From Anaerolineae bacterium (GTDB taxonomy: Bacteria > Chloroflexota > Anaerolineae > Aggregatilineales > Phototrophicaceae), in the NCBI GenBank assembly GCA_022820665.1, contig JAJEFB010000021.1:1-64000 (forward strand): a DNA stretch of 64,000 nt. The letters run 5' to 3'. The position numbers were made by a program, and so were the translations under genes. Each line of letters begins with the position of its first letter. Within the stretch, counting starts at the first letter, position 1. Below the pieces are notes generated by a model, which did not search any database, was not told the DNA's origin, and worked only from the letters and a program-made list of their open reading frames with translations. Positions 34,027 through 41,617 of this stretch are shown here, piece after piece.

Positions 34027-35838
34027 TTAGTCAATCGGCTTCTCGGCACGCTCCCGCCCCAGGTACTGACGCTCCTGCTCGACGATTTCGGGATCGAGCT
34101 TGGTAAAAAGCGGCGAGGGCTGGCGCAGCTTTTGACCTGGCAAAAGGTCGCTGGCTTTCCACTCGCCTATGGCTTTCTCGCCGTCATAGATCAGCGCCAG
34201 GTGATCGCGCGTTTCCTCGCTGTATTTCTCGATGCTCAGGTCGCCGAAGAGTTGCCCGTCATAGCCGAGCATCTCGTGCACTTGCTGGGAGCTGAAGGGC
34301 GTGAAGGGCGCGAAGAGGATTTTCAGGTTGTCAATGCAGCGCAGCGCGGCGTAAACCGAGCGGGCGGCGTCGGCAGGATCGGACTTGAGCGTCTTCCAGG
34401 GTTCGCGCTCGTTGAGCCAGGCGTTGACATCGCGAGCCAGGCTCAGCGTTTCTTCCAGCGCTTCTTTCAAGCGCACTTGCTCCAGCAGGGCGCCGACCGA
34501 GTCGAAGCCGGCTTCGGTTTTGGCGATGATGTCGCGGTCGGCGGCGGTCAACTCGTCGGGGGCGGGCACTGCGCCATCAAAGCGCTTGAAGGCAAAACCG
34601 AGCATACGATTGACCAGATTGCCCCAAGCCGCCAGCAATTCGTTGTTGACGCGAGCCAGGAAGCCTTCCCAGGAAAAGTCGCTGTCTTGGCGTTCCGGGA
34701 AGGTGCGGGCGACATAAAAGCGCAGGGCATCGGCTTGGTAGCGCTCCAGCAGGTCGGGCAGCCAGACCGCCCAATTACGCGAGGTCGAGAATTGCTGGCC
34801 CTCGATGTTCATGAATTCGTTGGCGGGCACATCGTAGGGCAATTGCAAGGGAATATCGCCATAGACGGGATCGTCGTCGTTGTAGATGCCATCAATGCCG
34901 AGGAGTTCCGCCTGCCAGATGATGGTATGGAAGGGGATATTATCCTTGCCGATGAAGTTATAGATCCTGGCTTCCGGGTTGTACCACCATTTCTTCCATT
35001 CGTCGGGCAGCCCGATGTTCTTCGCCCATTCAATGCTGGCGGTGAAATAACCCATAACCGCGTCAAACCAGACGTAAAGCCGTTTGTCTTCCCAGCCTTC
35101 CAGGGGCACAGTCACGCCCCAATCGATATCGCGCGTGATGGGACGCCCGCGCAGCCCATCCTTGACGAAGTTCTGGCTGAATGTGCTGACGTTGGGTCGC
35201 CAATGATGCGCGTGCTCGGCGAGGTAAGCCAGGATCTGGTCGGTGAAGCCCCCAAGATCGAGAAAATAATGTTCGGATTCGCGCGGTGTCAACTTGTCGT
35301 CGGGATTGTTGCGGCTGTGCGGATCAATGAGTTGAATGGCGTCCATCAGATTGCCGCAGTTTTCACATTGATCGCCGCGCGCGCCCTGATAACCGCAGAT
35401 ATAACAAGTGCCTTCGACATAGCGATCGGGCAGGAAGCGCTTTTCGCTCTCGCTGTAAAGGAGGGTCTGCTTCTCTTTGTACAGGTGGCCGCCTTCCAGC
35501 AGCGTGATAAAAATGTCCCGCGCCACTTGATGATGGTTCTCTGTGTCGGTGTGGGTGAAGAGATCGTAGCTAATGCCGATTTTCCGCTGGGTCCGCAAGA
35601 AGCGTTCATGATAATGTTCGAAGACCGCGAGCGGCGTCGTGCCGCGCTTGTCGGCTTCGACCGTGATCGGCGTGCCGTGGCTGTCCGATCCGCTGACCAT
35701 CAGCACGTGATTCCCCCGCAGGCGGTGATAGCGGGCGAAGATATCCGCCGGCAGATAGGCGCCCGCCAGGTGCCCGATATGCAGGTCGCCATTGGCATAG
35801 GGCCAAGCCACCGATACGTGAATATATTGTGCTGACAT
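34027..35838 (-). CDS. metG: Methionyl-tRNA synthetase
   Basis: 603 residues from the ATG at 35838, preceded by AAAGGGGAAACGCG. Class I synthetase features: HIGH at 20-23 in PYANGDLHIGHLAG, the zinc knuckle CYICGYQGARGDQCENCGN near 130, the Trp/Asp-rich catalytic core (WFDAVMGYF), and QFSTSRNW in the place of KMSKS, a variant lacking both lysines at the usual positions though KFSTS forms are known. The C-terminal anticodon-binding helical domain follows and no EMAP/Arc1p domain is fused. It charges tRNA-Met. Its leader holds a short Met-containing reading frame and an intrinsic terminator (35899-36032), so expression is likely controlled by attenuation. Confidence 0.93.
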   Translation of the reverse strand: MSAQYIHVSVAWPYANGDLHIGHLAGAYLPADIFARYHRLRGNHVLMVSGSDSHGTPITVEADKRGTTPLAVFEHYHERFLRTQRKIGISYDLFTHTDTENHHQVARDIFITLLEGGHLYKEKQTLLYSESEKRFLPDRYVEGTCYICGYQGARGDQCENCGNLMDAIQLIDPHSRNNPDDKLTPRESEHYFLDLGGFTDQILAYLAEHAHHWRPNVSTFSQNFVKDGLRGRPITRDIDWGVTVPLEGWEDKRLYVWFDAVMGYFTASIEWAKNIGLPDEWKKWWYNPEARIYNFIGKDNIPFHTIIWQAELLGIDGIYNDDDPVYGDIPLQLPYDVPANEFMNIEGQQFSTSRNWAVWLPDLLERYQADALRFYVARTFPERQDSDFSWEGFLARVNNELLAAWGNLVNRMLGFAFKRFDGAVPAPDELTAADRDIIAKTEAGFDSVGALLEQVRLKEALEETLSLARDVNAWLNEREPWKTLKSDPADAARSVYAALRCIDNLKILFAPFTPFSSQQVHEMLGYDGQLFGDLSIEKYSEETRDHLALIYDGEKAIGEWKASDLLPGQKLRQPSPLFTKLDPEIVEQERQYLGRERAEKPID

Positions 35839-35898
35839 CGCGTTTCCCCTTTTCAGCGAGCCTTTCATCATCGGCTCGGCAAGCAACTGAAAGCCAAT

Positions 35899-35927
35899 AA
35901 AAAAAACCGCCTGTCAAGGACAGACGG
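35899..35927 (-). terminator. Intrinsic terminator inside the metG leader
   Basis: Read on the minus strand: CCGTCTGTC, loop CTT, GACAGGCGG, then eight T. It ends 60 bases before the metG start. Its 5' arm is also the exact complement of GACAGACGG at 35970-35978, so an alternative antiterminator can form. Confidence 0.85.
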
Positions 35928-35951
35928 CATCAAGTTTCGGCTAAGTATCGC

Positions 35952-36032
35952 CTAGACGAACGACAAGCTCCGTCTGTCCCGGGGGACGGTTGGCATCCGC
36001 ATAGGCGTTGCAACGCTCGTTCGTATAATCAT
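35952..36032 (-). CDS. Putative metG leader peptide, 26 residues
   Basis: ATG at 36032 to TAG at 35952. The peptide starts MIIRTSVATPMRMPT, with Met at 1, 11 and 13; M11 and M13 are separated only by Arg, and the rest is Arg/Ser-rich. The promoter -10 box (36039-36044) is six bases upstream, so the message would begin at the ATG itself (leaderless). The Met codons fall just before the first pairing segment (35985-35989) and the stop just after the second (35970-35978), the geometry of a translation-coupled attenuator. Expression is not shown; the peptide itself need not be functional. Confidence 0.55.
   Translation of the reverse strand: MIIRTSVATPMRMPTVPRDRRSLSFV
35970..35989 (-). promoter_or_regulatory. 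Antiterminator and competing segments of the metG leader
   Basis: Segment 1 CCGTC (35985-35989) can pair with GACGG inside segment 2, GACAGACGG (35970-35978). Segment 2 pairs perfectly (9 bp) with segment 3, the 5' arm of the terminator (35919-35927). Thus 1:2 with 3:4, or 2:3 alone, are mutually exclusive. Confidence 0.65.
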
Positions 36033-36038
36033 GTGGCG

Positions 36039-36068
36039 AGTGTAACATGGTATTTCTTATCCCGTCAA
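36039..36068 (-). promoter_or_regulatory. metG promoter
   Basis: On the minus strand: TTGACG (36063-36068), an 18-base spacer, TACACT (36039-36044). Initiation six or seven bases downstream falls on the leader-peptide ATG. Confidence 0.6.
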
Positions 36069-36147
36069 GCGCTTTGACCATGGGGCACAGGGCAATCGCA
36101 TCAAAATTAACATCCGCTGTGATGACAAAAGTCAAACTAAAATTTAA

Positions 36148-36306
36148 CCACCGAGGACACCGAGAAAACCCCTTTTCTCGAAAGCAAGGGCTAATTTCTT
36201 TTTCTGAACGAGATTTGATGACAGAAAAGGGGCTGTTTCTTTAGATTTTTCGTAGCAGTTTCGTCTGGTAACAAACTTTAACTCTGTGTCCTCGGCGCCT
36301 CTGTGG
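36148..36306. repeat. Nested inverted-repeat element, 159 bp
   Basis: Ends CCACCGAGGACACCGAG (36148-36164) and, inverted, CCACAGAGGCGCCGAGGACA (36287-36306) form imperfect terminal repeats. Inside, CCCCTTTTCT and AGAAAAGGGG form a second perfect 10 bp inverted repeat. It is AT-richer than its surroundings and non-coding. It may be a decayed mobile element or a dispersed structural repeat; similar end motifs appear near 20469 and 20673. Confidence 0.45.
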
Positions 36307-36357
36307 CGAAAAATAATTTGATGCGATTGCCCTGTCATCGGGCAGGCGTCGGCTAGC

Positions 36358-37548
36358 GTGGAACATGAGCGTCGGCTACAATACTCGCCGCTTCTCCGCC
36401 TAGGGACGGGATCCACTCGCTTGACGCAACCATCAAGAGATCATCAACCCGGCAATTCGTACCAGCCCGGGCAGATCACGAATCACGAAGGGAGACGCGC
36501 TTCGCGCCAAAGCCTGGGCTGTTTGCTCTGGGCTATGGTCAGTTTCGTCTGCATCGTCCTGGCAGCCCTGATCGCCTTGGCAGCCGCCTATGCCGGCTGG
36601 AATTCCGGCATCGCTGTCGCGCGCGAAAACGCGACCGCCACTGGCGAAGCGGATACGAGAGAACAGTGCGAGCGCATTCAGGTTGATATGGACGCCGGCA
36701 ATCTGCAATTGTTGCAGACGAGGCTGGCCTATTTGCTCATGCTGACGCCCGCGCCGCCTTGTCTCGGCGAAATCTTGCCAACGGCGACCGCGCTCTATCA
36801 GCAGTCGCAGCCGACCGCCGTTCCAGAGCCAACGGAGCCGGTCCAGCCCATCGCCACCATGCCCTCTCAAACGGCGATTGCGGCGGCGACAGTCGAGGAT
36901 GGCCCGGTATACGATTTGGAAGCCTTGCTGCTGGAGGCGCAGGCGGATATCGTTTCGCAGGAATACCAGCGAGCGGTGGATACACTGGACGCCATCATCG
37001 CGCTTGACGAGGGTTTTCAGCATGAACGGGTGCGCGAACTTTTGTTTGCCGCGCTCACATCCCAAGCGACCGGGCTCTTCCGCAGCGGAAGATTGTCCGA
37101 GGCGATCTTGACGACGGGACGCGCTGAAAACTACGGCGATGTCGGAGGGCTAAACTACGAGCGCGCTGTTGCCGAGCTTTACCTGAGAGGTTTGCAATTA
37201 AAGATCGCCAATCCTGGCGAAGCCGTCCGCCAGCTCAGTATCATCGTCTATGAACATCGTCTCGGGAATTATTTGAATGGACAGATCATGACCGAATTGC
37301 AAGGGGCGCATCGAAATTACGGGGATGCCCTGTCCTTCCGGGGCGATCATTGCCGGGCGCGCGACCAGTACGAGGCTGCCTTGGCTTTGCAGCCGGCAGT
37401 GACGTCAATCAGCCGCGCCACTGTCGCGGGCAAACGCGACAATGCAAATGAGTTGTGCCCGGCGCCCAACCAGACGGAACCGTCACAGCCGACAAGCGCC
37501 GGCGTCGGCGTGCGCCCCAGTCCCGCGCCTGTCGGGGAGCCGGGTTAA
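36358..37548 (+). CDS. Single-pass membrane protein with Pro-rich linker and helical repeat domain
   Basis: 396 residues if the GTG at 36358 is used; the start is uncertain because no clear ribosome site is seen and an internal ATG at 36535 would remove the cytoplasmic tail. Residues about 55-80 (CLLWAMVSFVCIVLAALIALAAAYAGW) form one membrane helix. A Thr/Pro-rich linker (about 135-180) is followed by a TPR-like helical region (AQADIVSQEYQRAVDTLDAIIALDEGFQ and repeats, ending YEAALALQP), then a Pro-rich tail. Such proteins are common in Chloroflexota-type genomes as envelope scaffolds. Function unknown. It converges on the thiolase gene. Confidence 0.7.
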   Translation: MEHERRLQYSPLLRLGTGSTRLTQPSRDHQPGNSYQPGQITNHEGRRASRQSLGCLLWAMVSFVCIVLAALIALAAAYAGWNSGIAVARENATATGEADTREQCERIQVDMDAGNLQLLQTRLAYLLMLTPAPPCLGEILPTATALYQQSQPTAVPEPTEPVQPIATMPSQTAIAAATVEDGPVYDLEALLLEAQADIVSQEYQRAVDTLDAIIALDEGFQHERVRELLFAALTSQATGLFRSGRLSEAILTTGRAENYGDVGGLNYERAVAELYLRGLQLKIANPGEAVRQLSIIVYEHRLGNYLNGQIMTELQGAHRNYGDALSFRGDHCRARDQYEAALALQPAVTSISRATVAGKRDNANELCPAPNQTEPSQPTSAGVGVRPSPAPVGEPG

Positions 37549-37583
37549 ACTCCAACACAGCCGCCCGCCGGGACCGGGCCGCG

Positions 37584-38747
37584 TCAGTTCTCAATCCGCT
37601 CGATGATGCTGGCGGTCGCCATGCCGCCACCGCAGCACATGGTCTGCAAGCCATAGCGCGAGCCGGTCGTTTCCAGCGCGTTGATCAGCGCTGTCATCAA
37701 ACGCGCGCCGGAGCCGCCAAGAGGGTGTCCCAGGGCGATGGCGCCGCCATGAATATTGACTCGATCGAGATCGACGCCGACCTCCCGCTCCCAGATCCGC
37801 GGTACCGAAGCGAAGGCCTCGTTAACCTCGAAGAGGTCAATGTCCTCGATAGCCATGCCGGCCCGCCGCAAGACCTTTTCTGTGGCCGGTATCGGTCCGG
37901 TAAGCATCAGATGCGGGTCGCTGCCGATGGTTGTTCCATCTACAATGCGCGCGCGGGCTTTTAGGGACAACTGCGCCGCCCTTGCAGCGCTCATCACCAG
38001 CACTGCCGCTGCGCCATCGCTAATCTGACTGCTGTTGCCGGCGGTGGTGACGCCGTTGGGCGTAAACACGGGTTCGAGTTGCGCCATTTTTTCCAGCGTC
38101 GTCGCGGGGCGAATGCCTTGATCGCGCTCGACCAGGAACAGATTGCCCTCGTCATCCACACCCTGAAGGGGCGCGATTTCTCTTCGTAATACACCGGCTT
38201 CGGTCGCTATCCAGGCGCGCCGATGGCTCTCCAGACTCAATTCGTCCATTTCAAGGCGGGTGACGCCCCACTTCGCGGCGATCTCGTCCGAGGCGATGCC
38301 TTGCGGGATCATATTGTGGGACTCCATAATATTGTCCGTAAATGGCGATGCGCCGCCAATGCCCAGGCTTGAACCCATCGGCACCCGCGTCATGCTTTCC
38401 ACGCCGCCAGCGATGACTGCATCCGCTTGCCCCGAACTCACCATTGCCGCAGCGAGATGAATCGACTGCTGGCTGCTGCCGCATTGGAAATCAATCGCCG
38501 TGGCTGGTACCTCAATGGGAAGCTCGGCATCCAGCACGACATTGCGGGCAATGTTGAGAGTCTGTTCAGCGACTTGGCTGACACAACCGAAGATCACATG
38601 GTCGACTTGGGTTTTGTCCAAGCCGCTTCTCGCAAGCAGGGCTTTAACGACATGAGATCCCAGCTTGACAGGATGCTGCTCGCGCAGCCAGCCATTGCGC
38701 TTGCCCAAAGGACTGCGGATGGCTTCGACAATGACAACTTCGACCAT
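37584..38747 (-). CDS. Thiolase (acetyl-CoA C-acyltransferase)
   Basis: 387 residues, standard length. The acyl-accepting cysteine is C89 in DFQCGSSQQ; NVHG-type NIHGGAIALGHPLGGSGAR and the C-terminal CCGGGMATA supply the His and second Cys of the active site. GAGCGAAAT precedes the ATG. It makes or cleaves 3-ketoacyl-CoA (fatty-acid beta-oxidation or acetoacetyl-CoA synthesis). No partner beta-oxidation genes are adjacent. Its first codons and upstream spacer are duplicated at 39747-39860, next to a glycosyltransferase copy. Confidence 0.93.
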   Translation of the reverse strand: MVEVVIVEAIRSPLGKRNGWLREQHPVKLGSHVVKALLARSGLDKTQVDHVIFGCVSQVAEQTLNIARNVVLDAELPIEVPATAIDFQCGSSQQSIHLAAAMVSSGQADAVIAGGVESMTRVPMGSSLGIGGASPFTDNIMESHNMIPQGIASDEIAAKWGVTRLEMDELSLESHRRAWIATEAGVLRREIAPLQGVDDEGNLFLVERDQGIRPATTLEKMAQLEPVFTPNGVTTAGNSSQISDGAAAVLVMSAARAAQLSLKARARIVDGTTIGSDPHLMLTGPIPATEKVLRRAGMAIEDIDLFEVNEAFASVPRIWEREVGVDLDRVNIHGGAIALGHPLGGSGARLMTALINALETTGSRYGLQTMCCGGGMATASIIERIEN

Positions 38748-38803
38748 AAGATTTCGCTCCTTTATACAGTTGGCTACAATAACCGGATTTCGCGATGGCT
38801 TAG

Positions 38804-39569
38804 CTATTCTTCTACGGCAGATCCTTTGTCGATAAGCCAGATGTACAGTCCATCTCGATTAATGATTTCGCGCATTGCTGGCATCATGCCTTCGTATTGC
38901 CAGGGTTTGTAGTTATAGGGGCGCGCGACTTTCATGATGATTTCGCCTTCCGGGAGCTCCGTCATTTCCGTAATCGGATAATAATAACCGGCGTTCACTA
39001 GCTCATATCGCGCCCCTTCGAGGACAGGATTCTTGAATTTATGGCTCCTTGACGGCGGACTAAAGGTTGTGGTTAGCGACACCGCTCCATATTCGTCACG
39101 GACTTGACGGGTCAGCTCCATGTGCTGGTGCTGGCTAATTACCCCTATAAAGTTCATCAAGGCTACTATGGTTATGCCCACGACACTCAAAGCCGTTAGT
39201 CTGTAACCATAACGCTTGGCGCGAGGCGCAAATGCAAAGGCTCAGACCAGTACGATAAAGGGTGCCAAAGCGCGAACAGTTCGCCCATATAGAACGAAAA
39301 CGTGCAGACCCGACGAGAAAAGCGCCATCAATCCGTAGAGCATGACTAGCGCCGCAAACTATAGCATTATGCGGTGTCTCCAGGCTGCCGAATCCACCCA
39401 AAACGACTCCTTCAAATACACTGTCAGCAATATCAATCGTAATTTCATAATGGCGGGATTCGTCGGGGGAAAATCGTTGGCCACCGTCGACAATCAGGAG
39501 CAGCCTTAGCGCGAATGCGACAAACATGACAATTAGCAGCGTATGGACAGGAGGAAAACGAATCGACAT
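38804..39569 (-). pseudogene. Degraded GT-C glycosyltransferase (copy 1 of 3)
   Basis: The N-terminal part (start ATG 39569, RFPPVHTLLIVMFVAFALRL, then DGGQRFSPDESRHYE) and the C-terminal part (PITEMTELPEGEIIMKVARP to IWLIDKG, stop at 38804) match the intact copies at 39872 and 41618. Between them about 770 bp are missing compared with a 1.5 kb intact gene, the frame changes, and an in-frame TGA lies at 39242-39244 within LVMLYGLMALFSSGLHVFVLYGR-like sequence. It is therefore a non-functional remnant, still clearly homologous, and lies 57 bases upstream of the thiolase gene. Confidence 0.85.
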
Positions 39570-39871
39570 ATTTACGATCCCCGCGACGACAATGCTCTGT
39601 GTCCCGCCAATACTGGCTTCTCTGTTGTCAATTCTTACACCTTTACCAGCGGTCAAAACATTACGATAAACGCTGGCTGATTGTTCATATTCTATATTAG
39701 AACAATTTCGGGAAGCTGTATTATATTGCGGGGGGTTGACGAGCGTCTATTCTACGATTTGACTGACGTGGCTTAAAGGATTGCGGATGGAGTCGACGAT
39801 GATGAATTCGACCATAGGGTTTCGCTCCTGTGTACAGCTGGCTGCAACAACCGGATTTCGCAGCGGTTTGG
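39570..39871. other. Duplicated thiolase-start region between glycosyltransferase copies
   Basis: Holds the thiolase 5' stump at 39747-39815 and a duplicate of the thiolase-glycosyltransferase spacer (39816-39871 against 38748-38803). The AT-rich part at about 39660-39740 has no recognisable feature. Confidence 0.75.
39747..39815 (-). pseudogene. Stump of a duplicated thiolase gene
   Basis: An ATG at 39815 opens MVEFIIVDSIRNPL, matching MVEVVIVEAIRSPL of the thiolase at 38747, then diverges and stops after 22 residues. The bases on both sides of the ATG also match those around the real thiolase start. It marks the end of a tandem duplication unit consisting of a glycosyltransferase plus the start of the thiolase. 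Confidence 0.8.
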
Positions 39872-41389
39872 CTACTCTTCCGCAGAAGGTCCCTTGTCGA
39901 TGAGCCAGATGTACAGCCCATCGCGATTGACGATATCACGCATCTCGGCTGTCATCCCTTCGTATTGCCAGGGTCTGTGATTGAAGGGATGCGCGACTTT
40001 CATAAGGACTTCACCGTCCGGGAGGTCCGTCATTTCCGTAATCGGATAAAAGTATCCCGCATTCAATAGCGTATAGCGCCCGAGCGGATTTTCCTTGCCG
40101 TAGACCCCAAAGGTGGATGCCGGATCGTTCAGCGTCGATTCGTAAGACAACTGACCGTATTCCTGTCTGGCTCGATTGGCAATTTCAATATAGTACTCTT
40201 GTCTGATCGCCGGGAGGAAATTAGCGAGCGCAAGAATGCTGATTAAGCCAACAAAGACTGCGAACGCTTTCTTGCCACGGTTCGTCAACCACGGCGCGAA
40301 TACAAATGCGCTTAACATAACCAGGAACGGCACAAGCGTTCGCGCGATACGCCCGTAAACAACAAAGATCTGCAACCCTGCAGAAAATAGAACCATCAGC
40401 AAATACAGAACAATCAGGCAAGCGAGCCACAATTTGACTCGCTGCAGGTCAGGCGAGCGTGGTTGGCGGGCGAGCATCCCAGCCGCGACGATGCCCCCTA
40501 TCATCCAAAACAGGGCGACGCCGGCTTCTGCATTGCCCAAGTAGAGAATGGGAAAAACGCTGCCCTCGAAATACCCGCCCTGCGCTACAGTTTCTGAAAA
40601 CATGATTGCCTCGGAAACGATGTCGATGTCAAGGACAAAGCTGCTATAGAGGAATAACGGCATCGCTATCAGCAGGGCGCCAATGGCCATGCCGAAGGCG
40701 CGAATTGCTGCCGCGCGCAAATTGGGAGCAAGATAAGCACAGAAGATCGTGGCGATCATGAGGACCAGCGTAATATGACCAAAATAAACCCATACGCACA
40801 GGAAGGTCGCGATTCCAACCGCAATCGAATGCTTTATGCTTGGCTGTCGACCGGGGGTAGCCAGCCAGAGAGCTGCCAAGCCGATCAGCAGCGAGGAATC
40901 CAAGGGCAAGAAATGCTTGGAAAAGATGAAAAAGGTGTTGGATGCCGCCAGCAAGAATGCCGCGATCAGAGCTTCGGTTTCGCCAGCGCCGGCTCGGCGC
41001 GCCAGCAAGTAAATCATGCCAATTGAAAGCACTGAGGGAATCGCGAATATCAGCGCCGAAACACGATAGTCATTGTCGCGACCTATCCAATAGGTTGTCC
41101 AGGAAAAGCCGGGCGGCGGGCTCAAGTAAAAGATCGCGCGATGAACGATGGCAGGAACAAGCCCGACGGCGGTGAAACCGTGATGCTTGTCGTAGGCTAA
41201 TACCGTGTCTATTGCGCTGCGAAAATCAGCCTCAAACAGCGAGTGCGCGGCGTTGACAGACCGACGTTGATAGCGACTTTCGTCGGGGAAATAAAACTGG
41301 CCGCCGTTGACGATAAGTAACAGGCGCAGCAGGTAGGCCACGAGCATCAATATCAACAGGAGCTGTGGCGCGCGCATGTTTAACTTCAT
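39872..41389 (-). CDS. GT-C membrane glycosyltransferase, PMT/GT39-like (copy 2)
   Basis: 505 residues from the ATG at 41389; codons slightly upstream are alternatives. There are about ten hydrophobic segments. The first external loop carries FPDESRYQ, the acidic motif expected in GT-C enzymes of the dolichyl/undecaprenyl-phosphate-sugar-dependent PMT/ArnT group. It should transfer a sugar from a lipid-linked donor to an acceptor on the outer face of the membrane. The C-terminal soluble part (YPITEMTDLPDGEVLMKV to LIDKG) is shared with the other copies. It is a paralogue of copy 3 and of the pseudogene at 38804; donor and acceptor are unknown. Confidence 0.82.
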   Translation of the reverse strand: MKLNMRAPQLLLILMLVAYLLRLLLIVNGGQFYFPDESRYQRRSVNAAHSLFEADFRSAIDTVLAYDKHHGFTAVGLVPAIVHRAIFYLSPPPGFSWTTYWIGRDNDYRVSALIFAIPSVLSIGMIYLLARRAGAGETEALIAAFLLAASNTFFIFSKHFLPLDSSLLIGLAALWLATPGRQPSIKHSIAVGIATFLCVWVYFGHITLVLMIATIFCAYLAPNLRAAAIRAFGMAIGALLIAMPLFLYSSFVLDIDIVSEAIMFSETVAQGGYFEGSVFPILYLGNAEAGVALFWMIGGIVAAGMLARQPRSPDLQRVKLWLACLIVLYLLMVLFSAGLQIFVVYGRIARTLVPFLVMLSAFVFAPWLTNRGKKAFAVFVGLISILALANFLPAIRQEYYIEIANRARQEYGQLSYESTLNDPASTFGVYGKENPLGRYTLLNAGYFYPITEMTDLPDGEVLMKVAHPFNHRPWQYEGMTAEMRDIVNRDGLYIWLIDKGPSAEE

Positions 41390-41617
41390 TGCTTCACCAG
41401 CGCATGCCAATTAAATGGACAGATCAACATGTGAATATGTTAAACCTTCCCTCCCCTGTTACAAATCGAAACCCGCGACTGCTCGGCTTGATGTCGGGAT
41501 GCTGTCGAACTCAGTCTCGTCATATTCTGCCGCAAGGGCAATGATCTATATCGCCCTTCGCGTGAATACTTCCCAGGCGCGGTGTGTTGAAACGCCCCCG
41601 CCTGCCATATTCCCGCT

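Noticed and set aside
34132..35835. Long open frame (567 codons) opposite metG
   Set aside because: Antisense shadow of metG without a recognisable domain or ribosome site.
35839..36068. T-box riboswitch before metG
   Set aside because: No T-box sequence, specifier loop or AG-bulge pattern; the leader fits a peptide attenuator better.
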